From JAEMQF01 sp963775015 (lineage in GTDB: Bacteria; Pseudomonadota; Gammaproteobacteria; Burkholderiales; Burkholderiaceae_C), in assembly GCA_963775015.1 (NCBI GenBank), contig CAVZHI010000016.1, forward strand, positions 29,456 through 93,455: a stretch of 64,000 bases of DNA, in the 5' to 3' direction. The position numbers and the translations under genes were made by a program. Below, in pieces: positions 51,473 to 60,049 of the stretch. The notes under the pieces are model-generated. The model did not search any database. It was not told the origin of the DNA and was given only the letters and a program-made list of their open reading frames with translations. Position 1 is the first letter of the stretch. Every line of letters starts with the position of its first letter.

Positions 51473-53368
51473 ATGTGTGGAATCGTCGGCGCCGTCAGCA
51501 CCAGAAACATCGTTCCCATCCTGATCGAGGGCCTGCGCCGCTTGGAATACCGCGGTTATGACTCGTGCGGCGTCGCGGTACATCAAGACGGGCAGCTGCG
51601 CCGCGCGCGCAGCACGGCGCGAGTCGCCGAACTCGACACGAACGTCGCGACCGACAAGGTGCAAAGCGGCACCGGCATCGCGCACACGCGCTGGGCGACG
51701 CACGGCGCACCGGCGGTGCACAACGCGCACCCGCACTTTTCGCACGGCCCACGCGTGAACGCCGCCGATTGGGCGAAAGGCGGCTCCACGGCGACGGCGG
51801 GGAAGATTGCGCTGGTGCACAACGGCATCATCGAAAACCACGACGAACTGCGCGACGACCTGAAAGCCAAGGGCTACCGCTTCAGCAGCCAGACCGACAC
51901 CGAAGTTATCGCCCACCTCATCGACCACCATTACAGCGGCGACCTGCTCGAAGCGGTGCAGCGGATCACGCCGATGCTGCGCGGCGCGTACGCGATCGCC
52001 GTGTTCTGCCGCGACGAACCGCACCGCGTGATCGGCGCGCGCGAGGGCTCGCCGCTCGTGCTGGGCGTGGGTTCGTACCAGGGCAAGGCCGAGACCTTTC
52101 TCGCCTCCGACGCGATGGCGCTGGCGGGCGTGACGGACCAGATCGTCTACCTGGAAGAGGGCGACATCGTCGACCTGCAGATGGGCAAGTACTGGGTCAC
52201 CCACGCCACCGCGGAAGGCGCGTTCAAGGTCGCGCAGCGCGAAGTGCGCACCGTGCACGCGCATTCGGGAGCGGCCGAACTCGGCCCGTACCGCCACTAC
52301 ATGCAAAAGGAAATCTTCGAGCAACCGAAGGCGATTGCCGACACGCTCGACGCGGTCGAGACGATCACACCGGAGCTCTTCGGCGACGGCGCGCACAAGA
52401 TCTTCAAGGAAGTCGACTCGGTGCTGATCCTCGCTTGCGGAACGAGCTACTACAGCGGCTCGACCGCCAAGTACTGGCTCGAGAGCATCGCGAAGATTCC
52501 GACCAGCGTGGAAATCGCGAGCGAATACCGCTACCGCGACAGCGTGCCCAATCCGCGCACGCTCGTCGTCACGATCACGCAAAGCGGCGAGACCGCCGAC
52601 ACGCTGGCGGCGCTGAAACACGCGCGAGGCCTGGGCATGAAGCACACGTTGACGGTGTGCAACGTCGCGACGAGCGCGATGGTTCGCGAATGCAGATTGG
52701 CCTACATCACGCGCGCCGGCGCAGAGATCGGCGTCGCGTCGACAAAGGCGTTCACGACGCAACTCGCCGGCCTGTTCCTGCTCACCCTCGCGCTCGCGCA
52801 AGCGCGCGGCCACCTGAGCGACGCCGACGAGGCGAAACACCTGAAAGACCTGCGCCACTTGCCGGTCGCGCTGCAAGCGGTGCTCGCGCTCGAGCCGCAA
52901 GTGATCGCCTGGTCGGAAGAATTCGCGCGCAAGGAAAACGCGCTCTTCCTCGGGCGCGGCCTGCACTACCCGATCGCCCTGGAGGGCGCGCTGAAGCTGA
53001 AAGAGATCAGCTACATCCACGCCGAGGCGTACCCGGCGGGCGAACTGAAACACGGACCGCTCGCGCTCGTGACGTCGGCGATGCCGGTGGTCACGATCGC
53101 GCCGAACGATGCGCTGCTGGAAAAGTTGAAGAGCAACTTGCAGGAAGTCCGCGCACGCGGCGGCGAACTCTTCGTTTTCGCCGACGGCGATTCGCGCATC
53201 GAACCCGGCCCCGGCCTGCACGTGATCCGCATGCCCGAACATTACGGTGCGCTGTCGCCGATCCTGCACGTCGTGCCGCTGCAGCTGCTCGCGTACCACA
53301 CCGCCTGCGCCCGAGGCACGGATGTGGACAAACCCAGGAACTTGGCGAAGAGCGTGACGGTCGAATGA
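51473..53368 (+). CDS. glmS: Glucosamine-6-phosphate synthase (glutamine-hydrolysing)
   Basis: 631 residues. Cys2 of MCGIVGAVSTRN is the glutaminase nucleophile; RLEYRGYDSCGVAV and AHTRWATHGAP follow. The two SIS isomerase domains contain ILACGTSYYSGSTAKYWLE, ITQSGETADTLAALKHA, EIGVASTKAFTTQL and the end DKPRNLAKSVTVE. It makes glucosamine-6-phosphate, the precursor of UDP-GlcNAc for peptidoglycan and lipid A. Compared with E. coli GlmS (609) it has about 18 extra residues in the glutaminase domain (HFSHGPRVNAADWAKGGS). AAGGAA lies 9 bases before the ATG. Confidence 0.96.
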   Translation: MCGIVGAVSTRNIVPILIEGLRRLEYRGYDSCGVAVHQDGQLRRARSTARVAELDTNVATDKVQSGTGIAHTRWATHGAPAVHNAHPHFSHGPRVNAADWAKGGSTATAGKIALVHNGIIENHDELRDDLKAKGYRFSSQTDTEVIAHLIDHHYSGDLLEAVQRITPMLRGAYAIAVFCRDEPHRVIGAREGSPLVLGVGSYQGKAETFLASDAMALAGVTDQIVYLEEGDIVDLQMGKYWVTHATAEGAFKVAQREVRTVHAHSGAAELGPYRHYMQKEIFEQPKAIADTLDAVETITPELFGDGAHKIFKEVDSVLILACGTSYYSGSTAKYWLESIAKIPTSVEIASEYRYRDSVPNPRTLVVTITQSGETADTLAALKHARGLGMKHTLTVCNVATSAMVRECRLAYITRAGAEIGVASTKAFTTQLAGLFLLTLALAQARGHLSDADEAKHLKDLRHLPVALQAVLALEPQVIAWSEEFARKENALFLGRGLHYPIALEGALKLKEISYIHAEAYPAGELKHGPLALVTSAMPVVTIAPNDALLEKLKSNLQEVRARGGELFVFADGDSRIEPGPGLHVIRMPEHYGALSPILHVVPLQLLAYHTACARGTDVDKPRNLAKSVTVE

Positions 53369-53521
53369 CCGGCGCGCTCTTCAGGCGCGAAGCGCCGCAG
53401 CGCCGCAGGCGCTGGCCAAGGTCATGGGTTTGGGGCGGAACTCATGTGCCGCAGGCACGTGAGTGCAGACCACAAGCCGCGCAATTTGGCCAAGAGCGTG
53501 ACGGTCGAATGACCGGCGCGC
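53348..53521 (+). repeat. Duplicated 3' end of glmS
   Basis: The 30 bases at 53348-53377, spanning the last codons and stop of glmS, recur exactly at 53492-53521. Upstream of the second copy the similarity continues with substitutions: 53468-53512 encodes DHKPRNLAKSVTVE and a stop, against DKPRNLAKSVTVE in glmS, with changes mainly at third codon positions. The second copy lacks the rest of the gene. Confidence 0.85.
53444..53512 (+). pseudogene. Remnant of a second glmS C-terminus
   Basis: A 22-codon frame, starting ATG at 53444, that ends in DHKPRNLAKSVTVE. Only the last 14 codons resemble glmS in this frame; further upstream there is nucleotide similarity with small indels (GCCGCAGGCACG against GCCCGAGGCACG). 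It is too short to encode a functional enzyme. Interpreted as the leftover tail of a diverged glmS copy. Confidence 0.6.
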
Positions 53522-53575
53522 ACTTGCAGCGCAGCCGCAGCGCCTAATACGGCGCGCGTCAGGACATCGACGCGC

Positions 53576-54022
53576 TCAGTGAGCGGCGTGCCGCACCGGC
53601 CGCCCATTCACGATCTTCACCACATCGCCTGCGCGCAGGCTCGGATCGGTGTTGCGCTCGTAGCGCTTCGTGCTGCCGTCCTTGAACGTCACGGTCGTGA
53701 TCCAGACGGTGTGCTTCTTCACGTTCTTTTCGATCTCGTTGCCGGCCAGGCCACCGCCCACGGCGCCGAGCACCGTCATCGCGGCCTTGCCGTTGCCGTG
53801 GCCGAACTGATTCCCGACCACGCCTCCTGCGACCGCGCCGCCGACGGCGCCGACGCCGCTCGCCTGGCCCTTGCGGGTCTCGGTCTGTTCTTTCGAGACC
53901 ACGGCGCAACCCTTGCACAGCGACGCGAGTTCGACGCCGTGCACGGCCTTGGACTTTGCAAAGGCGGCGCCGGGGCCCAAGAGGGTGGCCGAAGCAAGGA
54001 TTGCGAATACGACACGCAGCAT
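53576..54022 (-). CDS. Exported glycine-zipper 2TM protein with CxxC motif
   Basis: 148 residues. The signal peptide (about 1-22, MLRVVFAILASATLLGPGAAFA) is followed by CKGC (Cys36, Cys39), a glycine zipper (about 56-95, AMTVLGAVGGGLAGNEIEK) and a C-terminal beta segment FKDGSTKRYERNTDPSLRAGD. The CxxC-zipper-tail order repeats that of the gene at 2228-2887 with high similarity. It is probably periplasmic or outer-membrane associated. The exact role is unknown. Confidence 0.78.
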   Translation of the reverse strand: MLRVVFAILASATLLGPGAAFAKSKAVHGVELASLCKGCAVVSKEQTETRKGQASGVGAVGGAVAGGVVGNQFGHGNGKAAMTVLGAVGGGLAGNEIEKNVKKHTVWITTVTFKDGSTKRYERNTDPSLRAGDVVKIVNGRPVRHAAH

Positions 54023-54176
54023 GAGCGTTCTCCAGTGAATTTGCGATCCCGCCAGATTGCCACGCGCGTGGCTCGGTGGTAGCGCGATGAACCGGGTGCA
54101 TCCGGACTACTTTGACGCTTTGCGTCGTCCCTGCGCGACGTCGGAAGCAAGCCCCGGCCGGTCGCGGCGCATCCGC

Positions 54177-54182
54177 TAAGCT
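54177..54182 (+). promoter_or_regulatory. Candidate -10-like hexamer (TAAGCT) for a leaderless DMT transporter transcript
   Basis: TAAGCT is 7 bases upstream of the ATG at 54190, and no ribosome site is present. This is the weakest of the four leaderless candidates. Confidence 0.25.
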
Positions 54183-54189
54183 CGGCCCG

Positions 54190-55086
54190 ATGCGCCCCCG
54201 AGACATGGCCGAACTGTTGTTGCTGAGCTTGCTGTGGGGCGCGGCGTATCTGTTCGTTCGCGCCGCGGTTCCGGCATTCGGCCCGGCGCCGCTCGTCGCG
54301 TTGCGACTCGGGCTCGCTGCGGTCCTCCTGGCGCCGGTGATGTTGCTGCGCGGCGGATGGCCCACCTTGCGCGCGCACCCGCGACAACTCCTGATGCTGG
54401 GAATACCGTTCACCGCGGTGCCGTTCATGCTGCTCGCCTACGCGTCGCTGCACATCACGGCGGGCTTGGTGGCGGTGCTGAACGCGACGGCGCCGCTGTT
54501 TGCCGGATTGATCGCGCACTACTTTCTCAAAGAGCGCCTCGGGCGCTGGCGCGCATTGGGCCTGGTCGTGGGATTTGCGGGCGTCGGCCTATTGATGTGG
54601 GGCAGCGTCTCGTTCAAGAGCGGCGACGGCCTTGTCGCCGTGCTCGCGGTGCTCGGCACCTCGATCGTCTGGAGTGTCGGCGCAAACTACACGCGCCAAC
54701 ACCTGGCCAGCGCCGATTCGCTCGTCATCACCGTGGGCAGCCTGCTCGCCGCGAGCGTTGTGCTGGCGCCGATTGCCTGGGCGACCTGGCCAAGCGAAAA
54801 CCCGGGCGCGCGCGCCTGGGCCGAAGTGGCGTTTCTCGGCGTCGCGAGTTCAGGCCTGGGATTTTTGATGTACTTCCGCCTGCTGCGGCGCATCGGCGCG
54901 GTGCGCGCGATGTCGGTGACGTTCCTGAACCCGGTGGTGGCGCTGATCTCGGGCTCGCTCTACCTGGGCGAAGAGGTCACCTTGCAGATGCTCGCCGGCG
55001 GTGCCGTGGTCTTGCTCGGCACGGCGCTCAGCCTGGGGTTGCTCGGGCCCAAGCCCGTGCCCTTGCCTCCGGTCGCGACGCTGTGA
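54190..55086 (+). CDS. DMT-superfamily (EamA) transporter
   Basis: 298 residues with ten predicted membrane helices in two EamA repeats. The first repeat starts AELLLLSLLWGAAYLFVRAAVP and includes AYASLHITAGLVAVLNATAPLF. The second starts VLAVLGTSIVWSVGANYTRQHL and ends AGGAVVLLGTALSLGLLG. The family exports amino acids or other metabolites; the substrate cannot be inferred. It is convergent with infA. Confidence 0.88.
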   Translation: MRPRDMAELLLLSLLWGAAYLFVRAAVPAFGPAPLVALRLGLAAVLLAPVMLLRGGWPTLRAHPRQLLMLGIPFTAVPFMLLAYASLHITAGLVAVLNATAPLFAGLIAHYFLKERLGRWRALGLVVGFAGVGLLMWGSVSFKSGDGLVAVLAVLGTSIVWSVGANYTRQHLASADSLVITVGSLLAASVVLAPIAWATWPSENPGARAWAEVAFLGVASSGLGFLMYFRLLRRIGAVRAMSVTFLNPVVALISGSLYLGEEVTLQMLAGGAVVLLGTALSLGLLGPKPVPLPPVATL

Positions 55087-55102
55087 GCGGCGCTGCCCCC
55101 GA

Positions 55103-55125
55103 GCCTGAGCCGCAACCGCTCAGGC
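55103..55125. terminator. 8-bp hairpin between the DMT transporter and infA
   Basis: GCCTGAGC at 55103-55110 and GCTCAGGC at 55118-55125 with a 7-base loop. It overlaps the last two infA codons and its stop (55120-55122) and begins 16 bases after the transporter stop. It could terminate in both directions. Confidence 0.5.
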
Positions 55126-55389
55126 GCTGCGCTGCCCCGGCCGGGAAGAGCCGGTCGAAGGCCCGCGCCGCTCCAGGTGGCGGAACGTGATCCGCCCCTT
55201 GCTCAGGTCGTAAGGCGAGAGCTCGAGCGAAACGTTGTCGCCGGCGAGAATGCGGATGTGGTGCTTGCGCATCTTCCCCGACGTGTAGGCGATGAGCTGA
55301 TGGCCGTTTTCCAGCGTCACGCGAAAGCGCGAGTCGGGCAGCACCTCGTTGACGACGCCGCTCATTTCGATCAATTCTTCCTTGGCCAT
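55120..55389 (-). CDS. infA: Translation initiation factor IF-1, C-terminally extended
   Basis: 89 residues. The S1/OB-fold core MAKEELIEMSGVVNEVLPDSRFRVTLENGH (in part), AYTSGKMRKHHIRILAGDNVSLELSPYDLSKGRITFRH (in part) is complete. A 17-residue tail (RRGPSTGSSRPGQRSA) extends beyond the usual 72 residues. Burkholderiales often carry a second infA outside the ribosomal-protein operon with such a tail; this copy is not in a ribosomal operon. GGAGCCC precedes the ATG at 55389. Whether another infA exists lies outside this window. Confidence 0.93.
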   Translation of the reverse strand: MAKEELIEMSGVVNEVLPDSRFRVTLENGHQLIAYTSGKMRKHHIRILAGDNVSLELSPYDLSKGRITFRHLERRGPSTGSSRPGQRSA

Positions 55390-55561
55390 GGCCTGGGCTC
55401 CTTCGAGGGGACGGCTCCGAGACGAAGCCGCCGAAGCAAGGGGCTGCGGGAGGATCGACGAGGGCTTGAAATCAAGACATTCGCGGCGCGTTGCAGCGGC
55501 TCCTGGGCGAGCCGCACGCCGCAAACGAAGGCTGCACTGTACCACCGCGAGCCTTTCGGGG

Positions 55562-56461
55562 TCATTGCTCTCGCGGGTCGAGCGCGTCGCGCAGGCCGTC
55601 GCCGAGCAAATTGAACGCCATCACGAGGCAGAAGATCGCCAGCCCCGGCCAGACCGCCATCCAAGGCGCGTTTTCGACGAAGTTCTTCGCCACGTTGAGC
55701 ATGCTGCCCCAACTCGGCGCGGGCGGCTGCTGGCCCAGACCGAGGAACGACAGGCTCGCCTCGGCGATCACCGCGCCGGCGATCGCGAGGGTCGCCTGCA
55801 CGATGAGCGGCGCGGTGACGTTCGGCGCGATGTGGCGCAGCGCGACACGCCAGGGCGGATTGCCGATCGCGCGCGCGGCTTCGATGTAGTCCTCGACTTT
55901 CACGTTCAGCACCTGAGCCCGCGTCAGGCGGACGAAGATCGGTGTCGCCGAAATGCCGATCGCGATCATCGCGTTGCTCAAAGAGGGCCCGAGGAACGCG
56001 GCCAGGGCAATCGCCAGGATCAGAAACGGGCAGGCGAGAAACGCGTCGGTGATGCGCGAGATGAGCGCGTCGAGCCAGCCGCCGACGACACCGGCGAGCA
56101 GCCCGATCGGCACGCCCAGCGCGAGCGAAATCGACACCGACATCACGCCCGCGAGCAGCGAAGCGCGCGTGCCGTAGATGACGCGCGACAGCACGTCGCG
56201 GCCGATCTCGTCGGTGCCGAACCAGTGCGCGAGGGACGGCGCTTTGCGCAGTGCCCCCCAATCGGTCGCGATGGGGTCGTGGCTCGCGATCCACGGCGCG
56301 AAAAGCGCCAGGCCGATGAAACCGAGCACGACAAAGAGGCCCAGCATCGCCGCGCGGCGCCGCACGAGCCGGCGCCAGGCGCGGCGCCAGGGGCTCGCCG
56401 GCAGCGGCGCGGCGCGATCGGACCGCGCCGCGGCGGCGGGCGACGCGAGTGCGGGAATCAA
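55562..56461 (-). CDS. Peptide-type ABC transporter permease (DppC/OppC family)
   Basis: 299 residues from a TTG start (no ATG is available before the first helix). Motifs are HWFGTDEIGRDVLSRVIYGTRASL (in part), the permease EAA loop region DYIEAARAIGNPPWRVALRHIAPN (in part) and LGDGLRDALDPR at the end. Six membrane helices are expected. It pairs with the DppB-like permease just upstream (7-base gap). It is the last gene of a five-gene transporter operon (ATPase D, ATPase F, binding protein, B, C). Confidence 0.9.
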   Translation of the reverse strand: MIPALASPAAAARSDRAAPLPASPWRRAWRRLVRRRAAMLGLFVVLGFIGLALFAPWIASHDPIATDWGALRKAPSLAHWFGTDEIGRDVLSRVIYGTRASLLAGVMSVSISLALGVPIGLLAGVVGGWLDALISRITDAFLACPFLILAIALAAFLGPSLSNAMIAIGISATPIFVRLTRAQVLNVKVEDYIEAARAIGNPPWRVALRHIAPNVTAPLIVQATLAIAGAVIAEASLSFLGLGQQPPAPSWGSMLNVAKNFVENAPWMAVWPGLAIFCLVMAFNLLGDGLRDALDPREQ

Positions 56462-56468
56462 CAGGACC

Positions 56469-57410
56469 TCATTGGCGCAAGCGTGGGTTGGCGAGAAAGT
56501 ACGCCAGGTCGGCGAGCAGGTTGAGAACGATGTAAGTCGTCGCCGTCACGAGAACGACGCCTTGCACGACGGCATAGTCGCGGTTGAACACCGCGTCGAC
56601 GATGAGCTTGCCGAAGCCCGGAATCGAAAACACCTGCTCGGTGAGCACGGCGCCCGAGAGCAGCGTTCCGAGCTCCAGCGCGCCGAGCGTGATGACGGGA
56701 GTGAGCGCGTTGCGCAGCGCGTGCTTGAGCACGACGGCGCGCTCGCGCAGACCTTTGGCGCGCGCGGTGCGCACGTAGTCGGTGTTCATGACCTGCAGCA
56801 TCGCGCTGCGCGTATGCCGCATCAGCACCGCAGCGATCGCGTTGCCCAGGACGAAGGCGGGCATGACCATCGATGCGAGATTCGCGCCCAGGTCTTCGAA
56901 CGGACTCACGTAACCCGACGCCGGCAACCAGCCGAGCTCGACCGAGAACAGCAGGATGAGCAGAATCCCGAGCCAGAAATTCGGCGTCGACAGGCCCCAC
57001 AGCGCAAACGCATTCGCCGCCGTGTCCCACGCCGTGCCGCGCCACACCGCGGCGACGATTCCCGCTGGAATGCCGACCACCAGCGCGACGCCGAAGGCCA
57101 TCAGCGCGAGCTGCACCGTGACCGGGAGCTTTTGCGCGACCAACTCCCGCACCGGGAGTTGCATTCGCACCGATTCGCCCAAGTCGCCGCGCAGCACACC
57201 GCCCACCCAATACACGTAGCGCAGCGGCAAGGGCTCGTCGAGGTGCATCGTCTTGCGCAGGTGCGCGACGACGGCCGGGTCCTGCTCCTCGCCGGCGAGG
57301 ATCAACGCCGGATCGCCGGGCAGCAATTGCTGCAGCCCGAAGATCAGCATCGAAACGAAGATCAGCGTCGGGATCAGCGTCGCGATGCGCTTGGCGAGGT
57401 ATTCGAGCAT
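56469..57410 (-). CDS. Peptide-type ABC transporter permease (DppB/OppB family)
   Basis: 313 residues. MLEYLAKRIATLIPTLIFVSML is the typical first helix. GDLGESVRMQLPVRELVAQKLPVTVQLAL (in part), the EAA-loop DYVRTARAKGLRERAVVLKHALRNALTPV (in part) and VFSIPGFGKLIVDAVFNRDY (in part) follow. It forms the inner-membrane channel with the DppC-like protein. The start lies 4 bases after the binding-protein stop. Confidence 0.92.
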   Translation of the reverse strand: MLEYLAKRIATLIPTLIFVSMLIFGLQQLLPGDPALILAGEEQDPAVVAHLRKTMHLDEPLPLRYVYWVGGVLRGDLGESVRMQLPVRELVAQKLPVTVQLALMAFGVALVVGIPAGIVAAVWRGTAWDTAANAFALWGLSTPNFWLGILLILLFSVELGWLPASGYVSPFEDLGANLASMVMPAFVLGNAIAAVLMRHTRSAMLQVMNTDYVRTARAKGLRERAVVLKHALRNALTPVITLGALELGTLLSGAVLTEQVFSIPGFGKLIVDAVFNRDYAVVQGVVLVTATTYIVLNLLADLAYFLANPRLRQ

Positions 57411-57414
57411 CGGA

Positions 57415-58938
57415 TCAGTTGAGTTTCAGCCCCGTCACACGCAGCAAGCCATCCGGAACATTGCGCACGCCGGCGAGCTTGGCGTTGAAGGCCCAGAGCC
57501 AGTTGCGGTGGTAGAGGTAAATGATGGGCCGATCGGCGAGCACGCGCGCGGCGATTTTGTCGTACGTCTTCTTGCGCTCTGCGGGGTCGCGCTGGGTTCG
57601 TGAATCGTTCAGCAGCGCGTCGACTTCGGGAATGCAATAACCGGCGTAGTTGAGCGGTTGTTTGCACGCGTCGAAGCTGTACAGATTGCCGTCGGGGTCG
57701 GCGCGGCCGCTCCAGGCGAGCACGTAGGCCTCGAACTCGCCCTTGTCGGCGAGATTCAGCGAGGTCGCGAACTCGGTGGTCTGGATCTTCACGTCAAAGC
57801 CCGCGTCCTTGCTCATCGCCTGCACGACGAGCGCGAGGCGCTGCGCGTCCGACGTCGTCGCCGTCATGAGCGTGAAGCTCGGGTTCGTGACGCCCGCTTC
57901 CTTGAGCAGCGCCCGGGCGCGCTCGACGTTGCGCTTCGGAATCGGCACGCCTTTCGCGTAATACGGGTTGTTCGGCGCGACCCACTGGTTGCCGATCGTC
58001 GCTTCGTTGTCCATCACGACTTGCGCGAGGCCCGCGCGATCGAGCGACAGCTCGAACGCTTCGCGCACCCGGGCGTCACGCCCGAGCGGGTTCTTCTGCG
58101 CCTGCTCGCTCTTGCCCACGTTGATCGTGATGCCCTGGTAACCGATCTCGGTGATGCTTGCGCTCTTCAGGCGCTTGTCCTTGCGGATCGCTTCCATGTC
58201 GGACGCGGCGACGCGCTCGGCAAAGTCGAGCTGGCCCGATTTCAGATTCGCCAGGCGCACCGTCGCGTCGACGATCGGCGTGTAGACGACCTTGTCGAAG
58301 TGGATCGACGCCTTGTTCCAGTACTCGGGGAAGCGCTCGAACACCATGCGGTCTTGCGGCACGCGCTCAACAAAGCGAAATGGCCCGGAGCACACCGGCT
58401 TGGTCGCGAACTGCGCGCCCAGCGCCGTCGCCGCTTTCGGCGAGACCATCATGCCGGCGCGGTCTGCAAGAGCGGCGAGCAGCGGCGAGAACGGCGCCGT
58501 GAGGTTCAGGCGCACCGTCAGCGGGTCAATCACGTCGACACTCGCCACCGGGCGCAGCTCGCCGCTGCGGTTCGACCCGGGCAGTGTCTTGTGGCGCTCG
58601 ATATTGAACTTGACGGCCGCAGCGTCGAACTTCTCGCCATCGTGAAACGTGACACCGCTGCGCAGCTTGAGCGTCAGCGCCTTGCTGTCGGCCGACCATT
58701 CGAAGCCGGTCGCGAGCTGCGGCACGATGGTGAGCTTTTCGTCGACGTCGAACAGCTTGTCGCACAGCGCCGCGAAGACGATCCGGCCGACAAAGGTGCG
58801 CGCGAGCGTCGGATCGAGCGCGTCAGGGTCTTCGGCGAGGCCGATTCGCAGCGTGGTCTGTGCGTGCACGGCGAACGCCGCACCAAGCAGGGCGAGTGCT
58901 GCGCACGCCGGGCGCAGAAAGTTCAGGGTCGATTTCAT
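57415..58938 (-). CDS. Peptide/nickel-type ABC transporter substrate-binding protein (SBP_bac_5)
   Basis: 507 residues. The signal peptide (about 1-26, ending AVHAQ) is followed by the family-5 solute-binding fold: TLRIGLAEDPDALDPTLARTF, VPQLATGFEWSADSKALTLKLRSGVTFHDGEKFDA (in part), and near the C-terminus CIPEVDALLNDSRTQRDPAERKKTYDKI (in part). It captures oligopeptides or similar ligands in the periplasm and delivers them to the permease pair. The start is ATG at 58938 with GAGGAGACC 5 bases upstream. Confidence 0.92.
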   Translation of the reverse strand: MKSTLNFLRPACAALALLGAAFAVHAQTTLRIGLAEDPDALDPTLARTFVGRIVFAALCDKLFDVDEKLTIVPQLATGFEWSADSKALTLKLRSGVTFHDGEKFDAAAVKFNIERHKTLPGSNRSGELRPVASVDVIDPLTVRLNLTAPFSPLLAALADRAGMMVSPKAATALGAQFATKPVCSGPFRFVERVPQDRMVFERFPEYWNKASIHFDKVVYTPIVDATVRLANLKSGQLDFAERVAASDMEAIRKDKRLKSASITEIGYQGITINVGKSEQAQKNPLGRDARVREAFELSLDRAGLAQVVMDNEATIGNQWVAPNNPYYAKGVPIPKRNVERARALLKEAGVTNPSFTLMTATTSDAQRLALVVQAMSKDAGFDVKIQTTEFATSLNLADKGEFEAYVLAWSGRADPDGNLYSFDACKQPLNYAGYCIPEVDALLNDSRTQRDPAERKKTYDKIAARVLADRPIIYLYHRNWLWAFNAKLAGVRNVPDGLLRVTGLKLN

Positions 58939-58964
58939 CGTGGGTCTCCTCGGGTCGGGCGGGT

Positions 58965-60049
58965 TCAAAGGGGGATGGTCGTGGCGCTGGGAAGAAAGGC
59001 CGCCTGCAGCGCGTGCAGACGGAGTCGCTGCGCGGCGGTTTGTGGGCTTTCACTGGGCAGCGCGGCGGCACCGACGTCGGGGCCGATCTCGCGCCAGAAA
59101 TGGCAAGCAACAGCATGGCTCTCGCCATGTTCGAGCAACGGCACTTGCTTTGTACACAGCTCGCGTGCGTGCGGGCAGCGCGTATGGAAGCGGCAACCGG
59201 GCGGCGCTTCCATGGGGCTCGGGACGTCGCCGCGCGGCACGCTGCGCGCCGCGCTGTGGCTCGGCTCGGCGCGTGGAATCGCCGCCAGCAGCGCCTGCGA
59301 GTAAGGATGGCGCGGCGCCGCGAACAGCGCCGCGGTGTCCGCGACTTCGACGATCCGCCCCATGTACATCACGGCGACACGGTGCGCGATGTGGCGCACC
59401 ACCGCGAGGTCGTGCGCGATGAAGAGGTAGGCGATGCCAAAACGCTGCTGCAGGTCCTGCAGCAGGTTGATCACTTGCGCCTGAACCGACACGTCGAGCG
59501 CGGAGACGGCTTCGTCGCAGACGATCAGGCGCGGCTGCACCGCCAGGGCACGCGCGATGCCGATGCGCTGGCGCTGGCCGCCGGAAAATTCATGCGGGTA
59601 GCGCTGCGCGTGCGCCGCGTCCAGCCCCACGGTATGCAGCAGTTCGCTCACGCGTTTGCCGTGGTGCCCGGCGTGCAGACCGTGCAATTGCAGCGGCTCG
59701 GCGAGGATCTGGCCCACCGTCATGCGCGGATTGAGGGAACCGAACGGGTCCTGGAAAATGATCTGCATCGAGCGCCGCTGCGCGCGCAGTGCCGCGGCGT
59801 CGAGCGTGCCGAGGTCTTGCCCGTCGAACCAGACCTGTCCTGCGCTCGGCTCGATGAGGCGCGAGACGAGCCTGCCGAGGGTCGACTTGCCGCAGCCCGA
59901 TTCGCCGACGATGCCAAGCGTCTGCCCGCTGGCGAGGCTGATCTCGATGCCGTCGACAGCGCGCACCGCGCCGCGCACACGCCCGAACAAGCCGCGGCGC
60001 ACCTCGAAGTGTTTCGCCGGCCTTGGGTGCGGAGCAGCGCTGCGGTCAT
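58965..60049 (-). pseudogene. Peptide-type ABC transporter ATPase (DppF/OppF family), frameshifted near the N-terminus
   Basis: About 361 residues if one frameshift is corrected. From about 60020 downward the frame is intact: VRRGLFGRVRGAVRAVDG, Walker A GIVGESGCGKSTLG, signature FSGGQRQRIGIARAL, Walker B LIVCDEAVSALD, and the C-terminal oligo-HPY domain with CRFHTRCPHARELC. The proper start, ATG at 60049, overlaps the previous gene's stop (ATGA) but is in another frame. A missing base near 60018-60024 (GGCCGGCGAAACAC where GGC-C?G-GCG-AAA-CAC is expected) would reconnect them. Confidence 0.85.
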
